In this document: positions 34,299 to 42,285 of the stretch, piece after piece
Layout: every line of letters begins with the position of its first letter
Numbering within the stretch: position 1 is the stretch's first letter
From: Streptomyces sp. CC208A
GTDB taxonomy: Bacteria; Actinomycetota; Actinomycetes; Streptomycetales; Streptomycetaceae
Reading direction: 5' to 3'
Assembly (NCBI RefSeq): GCF_030010625.1
Contig: NZ_JASCXN010000012.1
Location: 62,001-126,000 of the forward strand
Length of the DNA stretch: 64,000 nucleotides
Position numbers and translations under genes: made by a program
The notes under the pieces: model-generated
The model's input: only the letters and a program-made list of their open reading frames with translations
Database searches by the model: none
What the model was told of the DNA's origin: nothing

Positions 34299-34333
34299 CC
34301 CGGCACTTCCACGGTAGACAGTGAAGTGCCGGG
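34299..34333 (-). terminator. 11-bp-stem hairpin after methyltransferase gene
   Basis: CCCGGCACTTC (34299-34309) pairs perfectly with GAAGTGCCGGG (34323-34333). It is 81-115 bases beyond the methyltransferase stop in the direction of transcription and just before the next minus-strand gene. Confidence 0.55.
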
Positions 34334-34413
34334 GCAGAAGGGGGCGTTGGGGGGCGTCGAGGGGCGCTGGAGGGCGGGCCCGGCGGTCGGGCCCGCCGGG
34401 GGCGGTCGCCGCC

Positions 34414-35022
34414 TCAGTCCTCGCGTACCGCCAGGGCCAGGTAGCGGGCGTCCTCGTCCACGTACGAGACGAGCCGCCAGCCGGCCTCGGCGAGGACGGG
34501 GCGCAGCCGGGGCTCGGCCCTCAGGTCGTCCGGGGTGAGCCGCCGGCCGTGCCGGGCCGCGAGGGCGGCGCGCCCGATCGGGTGGAAGAGCGCGAGCCGG
34601 CCGCCGGGCCGTACCACGCGGGCGAGTTCGCGCAGGCCGGCGACCGGATCGGCCAGGTGGGAGACGAGGCCCGCGCCGAAGACCGCGTCGAGGGCGCCGT
34701 CCCGGAGCGGCAGCCGGGCGACGTCGGCGAGGAGCAGTGCCCCGGCGCCCCGCGGGTCGCGTCGCCCGGCCCGTACCGCCTCGGCCAGCATCTCCGGGGT
34801 GAGGTCGGCGCCGATCACGGTCCCCGACGGGCCGACGGCGGTACGCAGCGGAGGCAGCGCGCGGCCGGTGCCGCAGCCCGCGTCGAGCACGGCGTCGCCG
34901 GGCCGCAGGCCGAGGTCGGCGACGGCGGCGGCGTAGGCGGGAGCGTCGTCGGGGAACCGGCTGTCCCAGTCGGCCGCCCGGGCGGCGAAGAACGCTCGGA
35001 CATCTGTGGGGTCATCGCTCAT
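34414..35022 (-). CDS. Class I SAM-dependent methyltransferase
   Basis: A 202-residue methyltransferase: motif I GDAVLDAGCGTGRALPPL (about residues 41-58), VIGADLTPEMLAEA, LLLADVARLPLRDGALDAVFG and the post-motif RVVRPGGRLALFHPIG. The UbiE/MenG-like pattern suggests a small-molecule or quinone-like substrate but does not define it. The ATG at 35022 begins MSDDPTDVRAFFAARAADW, a typical N-terminus. It is divergent from the MHYT sensor gene. Confidence 0.88.
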   Translation of the reverse strand: MSDDPTDVRAFFAARAADWDSRFPDDAPAYAAAVADLGLRPGDAVLDAGCGTGRALPPLRTAVGPSGTVIGADLTPEMLAEAVRAGRRDPRGAGALLLADVARLPLRDGALDAVFGAGLVSHLADPVAGLRELARVVRPGGRLALFHPIGRAALAARHGRRLTPDDLRAEPRLRPVLAEAGWRLVSYVDEDARYLALAVRED

Positions 35023-35173
35023 GCGCTCATGATCGCCCACCCGTGGGGGTGAACGTTCTGCGGACACGTTCGAGCATGGTGCGATCGGCTGGGAACTTCT
35101 CTCCGTCATATTCCAGAAGCTTTCGAAATGCGCCCCCGATGCGCCCCCCTGTGCGCACTAGCGTCCCCGGGTC

Positions 35174-36010
35174 ATGGGACACCTGGACCACGCCACCTTC
35201 GGCTGGCTGACACCCGTGCTGTCGTACGCGATGGCCTGCATCGGCGCCGCCCTCGGCCTGCGCTGCACCGTGCGCGCGCTCGACGCGACCGGCCGCTCGC
35301 GACGGAACTGGCTGCTCACCGCGGCCTCCGCGATCGGCACCGGCATCTGGACGATGCACTTCGTGGCGATGCTCGGCTTCGGCGTCACCGGCACCGACAT
35401 CCGCTACGACGTGCCGCTCACCCTCCTCAGCCTCGTCATCGCCATGGGCGTCGTGGGCGTCGGCGTGTTCGCCGTCGGCTACGGACGCGACCGCGTGCGA
35501 TCGCTTCTGATCGGCGGACTGACCACGGGGATCGGCGTCGCGAGCATGCACTACATGGGCATGGCCGCCCTCCGCCTCCACGGCACCGTCCACTACGACC
35601 CCCTGTTCGTCGCCCTCTCGGTGGTCATCGCGGTCGTCGCCGCCACCGCGGCCCTGTGGGCGGCCCTCCACATCCACGCCCCGGTCGCGGTCGCGATCGC
35701 CTCGCTCGTCATGGGAGCGGCCGTCAGCAGCATGCACTACACGGGCATGCTCGCGGTGAGCGTCGAGGTCGCCCCCTCCTCCGGGGGACTGCCCGGGGCC
35801 ACGGTCATGCAGTTCATCTTCCCGCTCGCGGTCGGCCTCGGTTCGTACCTCTTCATCACCTCCGCCTTCGTCTCCCTCTCCCCGACGGCCGGGGAACGGG
35901 CCGCGTACGCCTCCGCCGAACGCCTCACCGCACCGGACGAGCCCGCCGAGGACGTGACCTCGCCCGGCTTCCGCGCCGGCCGCGACCCGCTCCGCGCGCC
36001 GACGCCCTGA
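35174..36010 (+). CDS. MHYT-domain membrane sensor protein
   Basis: A 278-residue protein with seven probable membrane helices and three MHYT-type motifs at helix ends: TMHFVAM, SMHYMGM and SMHYTGM. These motifs are thought to hold copper and to sense O2, CO or NO; here no output domain follows, only a short polar tail (TAPDEPAEDVTSPG...). It lies 82 bp before the conservon 3 sensor on the same strand, so it may feed that system. The ATG has no strong ribosome site. An A/T-rich stretch (35085-35125) is the likely promoter. Confidence 0.9.
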   Translation: MGHLDHATFGWLTPVLSYAMACIGAALGLRCTVRALDATGRSRRNWLLTAASAIGTGIWTMHFVAMLGFGVTGTDIRYDVPLTLLSLVIAMGVVGVGVFAVGYGRDRVRSLLIGGLTTGIGVASMHYMGMAALRLHGTVHYDPLFVALSVVIAVVAATAALWAALHIHAPVAVAIASLVMGAAVSSMHYTGMLAVSVEVAPSSGGLPGATVMQFIFPLAVGLGSYLFITSAFVSLSPTAGERAAYASAERLTAPDEPAEDVTSPGFRAGRDPLRAPTP

Positions 36011-36092
36011 CGCACCGCCGCCGTCACCGCCGTTGCCGGATCCGGGCGCGGCCCCGGTCCCCTGACCCCCACCCCAGCCGGAACGAGGAGCC

Positions 36093-39020
36093 ATGCGAAC
36101 TCCCCGCAAGAACCAGGACGCCACGGCGCCCGCGCCGTCGGCGACCGCACGCGGGCGCCGCGCACACGCCGGGCCCCCGGCCGACGAACCACCGGACCCC
36201 GCCGGAGCGGACGCTTCGGCGGGCGGCCAGGAGAACGGCGGGGAGAACGACGGAGCGCCCGCCTCGGACCCCGCCGCGGAGGACCGGCGGCGCGGCCTGC
36301 GACCCCGTACCGTACGCGCCAAGATCGTCTCGCTGCTCATGGTCCCGGTCGTCTCGCTCCTCGCCCTCTGGGGCTTCGCCACCGTCACCACCGCCCAGGA
36401 CATGGCCAGGCTCCGCCAGCTCCAGCGCGTCGACGCCGACATCCGGCAGCCGGTGTCCGCCGCCCTCGCCGCCCTCCAGGACGAGCGCCGGGCCGCGGTC
36501 CGGCAGATCGCCGCCCCCGGTGCCGACCGGGCCGCCGAGCTCAAGGACCGGATCCGCCGCACCGACGAGGCCGTCGCCCGGCTCCGGCTCGGCGGCGGGC
36601 ACACCGTCGCCGACTCCGGCGACCTGCCCGCCGACGTCGCCGAGCGCGTCGGCGCCTTCGTCGGCGAGGTCCAGGGCCTCGCCCGCCTCCGCACCACCGC
36701 CGCCGACGGACACGCCGACTGGGGCCGGGCGTACGACGCGTACACGACCGCCGTCTCGGCGGGCCTCGCCGTCGGCGGGGCCCTCAGCGGCCTCCAGGAC
36801 ACCGGACAGGGGGCCCACGCGCGCGTGCTCCTCGAACTCGCCCGCGCCGACGAGATGCTCTCCCGCGAGGACGCCCTCCTCGGCTCCGCCCACCTCACCG
36901 GCCGGCTGACCGCCGCCCACCAGCGTGCCTTCACCGGCGCGGCCGAGACCCGGCGGACCCTCCTCGCCTCCGCCGGCGCCGACCTGCCCCCGGCCGGCCG
37001 GGCCGCCTGGTCCCGGCTCGCCGCCGGCGCCGACCACGCCCGGCTCGCCGCCGCCGAGGACCGCGTCTCCCGCGCCGCCGACGGCCGCCCCGCCGCCCAG
37101 GCCGCGCCCTCCGCCGACTGGGACACCGCCCTCGCCGCCGTACGCGCCGGGCACGCGGCCGTCGAGAACGAGGCGCGCACCGCCACGGCCGACGACACCA
37201 CCCCCTTCGCCGGCGGCCTCCTCAGCCCCGCGGGCGCCGCCGTCGTCCTCGGCCTCGCCGCCGTCGCCGCCTCCCTCGTCATCTCCGTCCGCATCGGCCG
37301 CGGCCTCGTCGTCGAACTCGTCAGCCTCCGCAACACCGCCCTCGGCATCGCCCGCCGCGAACTCCCCGCCGCCATGAGCCGGCTGCGCGCCGGAGAGGAG
37401 ATCGACGTCCACGCCGAGGCCCCGCCCGGCCCCCCGCCCCAGGACGAGATCGGCCAGGTCGGCGAGGCCCTCACCACCGTCCACCGGGCCGCCCTCTCCG
37501 CCGCCGTCGAACGCGCCGAACTGGCTAGTGGCATCTCCGGGGTCTTCGTCAACCTCGCCCGCCGCAGCCAGGTCCTCGTCCACCGCCAGCTCAACCTCCT
37601 GGACAGCATGGAGCGGCGTGCCGACGACCCCGGCGAACTCGGCGACCTCTTCCGCCTCGACCACCTCACCACCCGCATGCGGCGGCACGCCGAGAGCCTG
37701 ATCATCCTCTCCGGCGCCGTCCCCGGCCGCGCCTGGCGGATGCCGGTGCCGCTCACCGACGTCGTCCGCGCCGCCGTCTCCGAGATCGAGGACTACGCGC
37801 GCGTGGAGGTACGCCGACTCCCCGAGACCGCCGTCGCGGGCGGCGCCGTCGCCGACCTCACCCACCTCCTCGCCGAACTCATCGAGAACGCCGCCCAGTT
37901 CTCCCCGCCCCACACCAAGGTGAGGGTCAGCGGCGAACCCGTCGGCAACGGCTACGCCCTGGAGATCGAGGACCGGGGCCTCGGCATGGGCAAGGAGACC
38001 CTCGCCGAGGCCAACGCCCGGATCGCCCGGTCCGAGGCACTCGACCTCTTCGACAGCGACCGCCTCGGCCTCTTCGTCGTCAGCCGCCTCTCCTCCCGGC
38101 ACGCCATCCGGGTCCACCTGCGGCCGTCCCCCTACGGCGGCACCACCGCCGTCGTCCTGCTCCCCACCGACCTGCTCCAGGGCGCCCCGACGTCCGACCA
38201 CGGCTCCGACACCGGCCCCGCAGACCCTGCCGCCGCGGTCCCGGAAACCGGCATGCCGGGCGGCGGAAGGTCCGCCGACGAGCGCGCCGCCCACGAACGC
38301 GCGGAGGCCCACCGCGCGGAGGCCCGCCGCTTCGCCCGGCCCCCGGCCGCTCCCCGTACCCCCGTGACCGTCGCCGGCGCTCCGAAGACCTTCGCGGGCG
38401 CCCCCACCACCGTCCCCGGCGGACCGGCCGGGACCGAGGTCCCGCGCGCCCCCCTCACGCCTCCGCGGCAGAGCCCCGAACGGCCCCAGGGCCCCGGCCC
38501 CGCCCCCGTGCCGGCCGGAGTCACCCCCCTGCGCCCGCGTGGCAGCGCCGTACCACCGGAGCCGTCGTCGCCGCAGCCGACGGCCGGCGGTGCGGACGGC
38601 GACGCCGGGCTGCCGCGCCGCGTCCGGCAGGCGAGCCTCGTCCCGCAGCTGCGCGAGGCCCCCGCCCCCGCGCCGGTGCCCGTCCCGGCGGCCCCCGGCG
38701 CCCCGGAGCGGACGCCCGAGCAGGTGCGCGACCGGATGGCCGCCTACCGCGACGGCTGGCAGCGCGGCGGCGGCCCCGCCCCGGGCGCCCGGCGCCCCCT
38801 CGGTGACGGCACCCCCTCGGTGGGCGCCCCGCCGGCCCCGTACCCCGCCCGCCCCTACGGCGACGTCCCCGGCGCCCCGCGGGAGCCCCGCGTGCCGCAC
38901 GAGCCGCGCACCCCCTCCGACCCGCGCAGCGACGCACGCGCGCGTACCGACCTCGGTCCCTACTTCGGCGCCCGCGCCACCCCGCCCCAGGACCCCCGAT
39001 CCGAAGGAGACGACGCATGA
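36093..39020 (+). CDS. cvnA: Conservon 3 nitrate/nitrite-type sensor histidine-kinase-like protein
   Basis: A 975-residue protein, nearly twice as long as the other two sensors. After a charged leader a membrane helix (about residues 78-98) opens a 275-residue extracytoplasmic helical domain of the NIT type (LQDERRAAVRQIAAPG, RIRRTDEAVARLR). A second helix (about 374-398) leads to a HAMP-like segment, a dimerisation part with LDHLTTRMRRHAES, and an HATPase with LAELIENAAQFSPPHT (about 591-606) and LGLFVVSRLSSRH. The last 280 residues are Pro/Ala-rich with no domain. It should sense an external ligand, unlike the sensors of conservons 1 and 2. Confidence 0.93.
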   Translation: MRTPRKNQDATAPAPSATARGRRAHAGPPADEPPDPAGADASAGGQENGGENDGAPASDPAAEDRRRGLRPRTVRAKIVSLLMVPVVSLLALWGFATVTTAQDMARLRQLQRVDADIRQPVSAALAALQDERRAAVRQIAAPGADRAAELKDRIRRTDEAVARLRLGGGHTVADSGDLPADVAERVGAFVGEVQGLARLRTTAADGHADWGRAYDAYTTAVSAGLAVGGALSGLQDTGQGAHARVLLELARADEMLSREDALLGSAHLTGRLTAAHQRAFTGAAETRRTLLASAGADLPPAGRAAWSRLAAGADHARLAAAEDRVSRAADGRPAAQAAPSADWDTALAAVRAGHAAVENEARTATADDTTPFAGGLLSPAGAAVVLGLAAVAASLVISVRIGRGLVVELVSLRNTALGIARRELPAAMSRLRAGEEIDVHAEAPPGPPPQDEIGQVGEALTTVHRAALSAAVERAELASGISGVFVNLARRSQVLVHRQLNLLDSMERRADDPGELGDLFRLDHLTTRMRRHAESLIILSGAVPGRAWRMPVPLTDVVRAAVSEIEDYARVEVRRLPETAVAGGAVADLTHLLAELIENAAQFSPPHTKVRVSGEPVGNGYALEIEDRGLGMGKETLAEANARIARSEALDLFDSDRLGLFVVSRLSSRHAIRVHLRPSPYGGTTAVVLLPTDLLQGAPTSDHGSDTGPADPAAAVPETGMPGGGRSADERAAHERAEAHRAEARRFARPPAAPRTPVTVAGAPKTFAGAPTTVPGGPAGTEVPRAPLTPPRQSPERPQGPGPAPVPAGVTPLRPRGSAVPPEPSSPQPTAGGADGDAGLPRRVRQASLVPQLREAPAPAPVPVPAAPGAPERTPEQVRDRMAAYRDGWQRGGGPAPGARRPLGDGTPSVGAPPAPYPARPYGDVPGAPREPRVPHEPRTPSDPRSDARARTDLGPYFGARATPPQDPRSEGDDA

Positions 39021-39451
39021 TCGACCACGAGAGGATCTCCCACCCCCGCTCCGGCGAACTCGACTGGCTCCTCGACGATCTGGTCACCCGGGTCCGCGAG
39101 GTCCGGCACACGGTGGTGCTCTCCGGCGACGGCCTCGCGGTCGGCGCCTCCAGCGGACTGAGCCGCGAGGACGCCGAACACCTCGCCGCCATCGCCTCCG
39201 GCTTCCACAGCCTCGCCAAGGGCGCCGGACGCCAGTTCCACACCGGCGGGGTCCGCCAGACCATGGTCGAGATGGACGACGGCTTCCTCTTCGTCGCCGC
39301 CGCGGGCGACGGCTCCTGCCTGGCCGTCCTCAGCTCCGCCAGCGCCGACATCGGCCTCATCGCCTACGAGATGGCCCGGCTGGTCAAGCGAGTCGGCGAG
39401 CACCTGCACACCCCGCCCCGGCTCACGGTGACCCCACCGGCCGCAGGCTGA
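39017..39451 (+). CDS. cvnB: Conservon 3 roadblock/LC7 protein
   Basis: A 144-residue roadblock protein: LDWLLDDLVTRVREVRHTVVLSGDG, EDAEHLAAIASGFHSLAKGAG and FVAAAGDGSCLAVLSSASADIG. Its ATG overlaps the cvnA stop by four bases. It is very close in sequence to the second roadblock protein 1.6 kb downstream, indicating a tandem duplication within this conservon. Confidence 0.94.
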   Translation: MIDHERISHPRSGELDWLLDDLVTRVREVRHTVVLSGDGLAVGASSGLSREDAEHLAAIASGFHSLAKGAGRQFHTGGVRQTMVEMDDGFLFVAAAGDGSCLAVLSSASADIGLIAYEMARLVKRVGEHLHTPPRLTVTPPAAG

Positions 39452-39463
39452 CCGGAGACCCCC

Positions 39464-39895
39464 ATGACCATGGACAGCACCGGCGGGGACACCACCGGCG
39501 GAGGCGGCCCGCCCGCCCCGGACAGCCGGTGGTACGACGCCGACGCCGGGCCGCTCGTCCGGCCGTACGCGATGACCGGCGGCCGCACCCGACCCGGTCC
39601 CAGCAACGTACGGTTCGACCTCATCGCCCTCGTCGTCGACGACGACCCGCCGGGCCCGGCCGAGGAGGCCGTGCTCGGCCCCGAACACCGCGCACTGCTC
39701 TCCCTCTGCCGGGCCGAGACCCAGTCGGTGGCCGAACTCGCCGCCGACGCCGACCTCCCCGTGGGCGTCGTCCGGGTCCTCCTCGGCGACCTCCTCGAAT
39801 CGGGCTTCGTCCGCGTCAGCAGACCCGTACCGCCCGCGCAGCTCCCCGACGAACGCATCCTGAGAGAAGTGATCGATGGCCTCCGAGCGCTCTGA
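39464..39895 (+). CDS. cvnC: Conservon 3 DUF742 protein
   Basis: A 143-residue DUF742 protein with a longer N-terminus (TGGDTTGGGGPPAPDSRW) than its two homologues here. Core motifs are RPYAMTGGRTRPG, FDLIALVV, LGPEHRALLSLCRAETQSVAE and the ending LREVIDGLRAL. It starts 12 bp after cvnB, behind the ribosome site CCGGAGA, and overlaps cvnD by 20 bp. Confidence 0.93.
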   Translation: MTMDSTGGDTTGGGGPPAPDSRWYDADAGPLVRPYAMTGGRTRPGPSNVRFDLIALVVDDDPPGPAEEAVLGPEHRALLSLCRAETQSVAELAADADLPVGVVRVLLGDLLESGFVRVSRPVPPAQLPDERILREVIDGLRAL

Positions 39896-40475
39896 CAGCA
39901 CCGGCGACACCGCTCTTGCCCTGAAGATCCTCGTCGCGGGGGGCTTCGGCGTCGGCAAGACCACCCTGGTCGGCGCGGTCAGCGAGATCCGCCCCCTGCG
40001 CACCGAGGAACAGCTCAGCCGAGCCGGCGAACTCGTCGACGACACCGGGGGAGTGGACCGGAAGACCACCACCACCGTGGCCATGGACTTCGGCCGGATC
40101 ACCATCCGCGCGGGACTGTCGCTGTACCTCTTCGGCACGCCGGGGCAGGACCGCTTCTGGTTCCTGTGGGACGAGCTCTCGCAGGGTGCCCTGGGCGCGG
40201 TCGTCCTCGCCGACACCCGCCGCCTGGAGGACTGCTTCCCGGCGGTCGACTACTTCGAGCACCGGAAGATCCCGTTCGTGGTGGCCGTCAACTGCTTCGA
40301 GGGCGCCCGCTCCTACGGGGCCCAGGACGTGTCCCGCGCCCTCGACCTCGACCTGGGCACGCCCGTGGTGCTCTGCGACGCGCGCGACCGGGACTCGGGC
40401 AAGGAGGTCCTCATCCGGGTCGTCGAGTACGCCGGACGGATGCACACCGCCAGGCTCCTCGACACCGTCGGCTGA
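39876..40475 (+). CDS. cvnD: Conservon 3 Ras-like GTP/ATP-binding protein
   Basis: A 199-residue protein with P-loop AGGFGVGKTTLV, switch VAMDFGRITIR and YLFGTPGQDRFWFLWD; Asp replaces Glu in the otherwise standard GTPGQE motif. VVLADTRRLEDCFPAVDYFE and VLCDARDRDSGKEVL are also family-like. It should be the nucleotide switch of this conservon with the two roadblock proteins as possible competing partners. Confidence 0.93.
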   Translation: MASERSDSTGDTALALKILVAGGFGVGKTTLVGAVSEIRPLRTEEQLSRAGELVDDTGGVDRKTTTTVAMDFGRITIRAGLSLYLFGTPGQDRFWFLWDELSQGALGAVVLADTRRLEDCFPAVDYFEHRKIPFVVAVNCFEGARSYGAQDVSRALDLDLGTPVVLCDARDRDSGKEVLIRVVEYAGRMHTARLLDTVG

Positions 40476-40630
40476 CCCCGGCCTCCCCGGCGGCGGCACA
40501 CCGGGCCCGGTGGGGTGCTTGCCCTGTCCACGACAGTGCGTAAGGCTTGCCGGGACAAGCGGTCCGTACGGCGCACGCGGGCACGGGGTCCGGCCGGCAC
40601 GACCGCACCGAAGAGGGGGAGGACCATCAC

Positions 40631-41035
40631 GTGGCGCTGGACAAGGGACTCGACTGGCTCCTGGACGATCTCACCCGACGGGTCGGCCCGATACGGCACG
40701 CCCTGGTGCTGTCGAACGACGGGCTGGTGACCGGCGCGAGCGGTGAACTCGCGCGGGAGGACGCGGAGCACCTCGCCGCCGTCTCCTCCGGACTGCACAG
40801 CCTCGCGCGGGGCTCCGGGCGGCACTTCCGGGCCGGCAGGGCCCGGCAGACGATGATCGAGTTCGACGAGGCCCTGCTGTTCGTGACGGCGGCGGGCGAG
40901 GGCAGCTGCCTCTGCGTGCTCAGCGACGCCGAGGCGGACGTCGGCCAGGTCGCGTACGAGATGACGCTCCTGGTCAACAGGGTCGGCGAGCACCTCGGGG
41001 TCTCCGCACGGCAGCCGGACGGGCCCGTCTCCTGA
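40631..41035 (+). CDS. Second roadblock/LC7 protein of conservon 3
   Basis: A 134-residue roadblock protein beginning at GTG 40631, with GGGGGAGGA seven bases upstream. LDWLLDDLTRRVGPIRHALVLSNDG, EDAEHLAAVSSGLHSLARGSG and EGSCLCVLSDAEADVGQVAYEMTLLVNRVGEHL align almost residue by residue with conservon 3 CvnB. The 155-bp gap after cvnD could hold its own promoter. A duplicated CvnB with its own control could compete with the first for CvnD. Confidence 0.9.
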   Translation: MALDKGLDWLLDDLTRRVGPIRHALVLSNDGLVTGASGELAREDAEHLAAVSSGLHSLARGSGRHFRAGRARQTMIEFDEALLFVTAAGEGSCLCVLSDAEADVGQVAYEMTLLVNRVGEHLGVSARQPDGPVS

Positions 41036-41053
41036 CGACCGCCCCGGTTTCGG

Positions 41054-41076
41054 TTGTCCACAGGTCGTTTTCCACA
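41054..41076 (+). promoter_or_regulatory. Two DnaA-box-like 9-mers
   Basis: TTGTCCACA (41054-41062) equals the Streptomyces DnaA-box consensus and TTTTCCACA (41068-41076) is a one-to-two-base variant, in the same orientation, starts 14 bp apart. They stand upstream of the DUF6397-like gene. Two boxes are too few for an origin; control of the downstream gene or a DnaA-titrating site is possible. Confidence 0.5.
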
Positions 41077-41182
41077 GGCCGTGCGGAGATCGTCACTCTC
41101 CGTTACATTCCTCGTGTCGGGTTCGCCGGGACCCGCACCGGCCGGGAGGCCGGGACGAGCGAGTGGGGAGGCGGCGGACGCC

Positions 41183-42238
41183 ATGACGGTGAATCAGACG
41201 ACACGGACGGTGACCCCGGCCCGAGCCGCGGAAGAGCTGGAACTGAAGCGCGAGGAGTTCCGGCTCGCGGTCCGGATGGGACTGATCAGGACGGTTCCGG
41301 AGTCGGAGGGAGCAGCCTCGGACCGGGGCGGGGGACGGGACCGGCCGCCCGAGCGGCGCCCGGTCGAGCGCGCCGAGCTCGACCGGCTCAAGGCGGTGCC
41401 GGACTTCCCCGCCGGCCTCCGGGACCGGGTCCGGTCCGTCGGGGCGGGGGAGGCCGCCGCACTGCTCTCCGTCACCCACGACCGCTTCACCCGCCTCGCC
41501 CGCACGGGCCACCTGAGGCCGGTGCGCTTCTACCTCAACCGCTACCGCACGGTGATCTGGCTGTACGTGGCCGCCGAGGTCACCGCGTTCGGCGAGGAGC
41601 GTCCCGGACTGCTCACCGGCCGGATGCCGGCCGAGCTGCGCGAGCGGATCGCCGCGGGGGAGGACCTGCGGGCCAGGAACTGGCGCTCCCGCCACCTGGA
41701 ACTGCTCCTGCGAGGGACCGACGACCCGTGGGCCCGCGCGGGCGCGATCGCCTCGCTCCTCGATCCGGTCCATGTCGCGGAGGTCGTCGCCGACGCTTAT
41801 GAGCGGACCTGCCTCGACCGGCTGCGCCCGCCCCCGCCGCCGGGCCTGCCGGTCGGCGGGACGGCCCGCGAGGCCGCCGAGCGCCTGATCCGTGCCGACG
41901 ACCCGGACGAGATCCTGTGGTACCGGACGAACCTCACCCTCGCCCTGGACGAGGCCCGCGCCACCCGCCCGGCACCCGGCCCAGGAGGGCCGGCGGCGGA
42001 GAAGGCGGGGGCGGAGAAGGCCAGGGCGGAGGCGGCGGCAGTGGGGACGGCGGCAGCGGAGACGGGACCGGTGGCCGGCCCGGTGCCGCGTCCGCCGGCT
42101 CGCCCGCGGGGCGGGGTGACCCGCCCGCCGGGCCGGGTGCCGCGCACCCGGGGGCCGGGGCTGCTGGCACGGCTCCGGCGCTCCCTGCCGGGCCGGGCGG
42201 CCGCCGGAGACCGGGGCGAGCGGCACGACGGGGGCTGA
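41183..42238 (+). CDS. DUF6397-like Streptomyces protein
   Basis: A 351-residue protein. The N-terminal two thirds resemble a family common in streptomycetes that I believe is DUF6397: RAAEELELKREEFRLAVRMGLI is a helix-turn-helix-like start, and AGEAAALLSVTHDRFTRLARTGHL a second one; FYLNRYRTVIWLYVAAEV follows. Two such MerR-like helices suggest DNA binding. The C-terminal 110 residues are Ala/Pro/Gly/Glu-rich and disordered. The gene lies behind two DnaA-box-like sites. Confidence 0.75.
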   Translation: MTVNQTTRTVTPARAAEELELKREEFRLAVRMGLIRTVPESEGAASDRGGGRDRPPERRPVERAELDRLKAVPDFPAGLRDRVRSVGAGEAAALLSVTHDRFTRLARTGHLRPVRFYLNRYRTVIWLYVAAEVTAFGEERPGLLTGRMPAELRERIAAGEDLRARNWRSRHLELLLRGTDDPWARAGAIASLLDPVHVAEVVADAYERTCLDRLRPPPPPGLPVGGTAREAAERLIRADDPDEILWYRTNLTLALDEARATRPAPGPGGPAAEKAGAEKARAEAAAVGTAAAETGPVAGPVPRPPARPRGGVTRPPGRVPRTRGPGLLARLRRSLPGRAAAGDRGERHDGG

Positions 42239-42285
42239 GCGGGGCCGCGGGTGCGCGGGCGGGGGCGGCCGGTGACGATGGGGGC

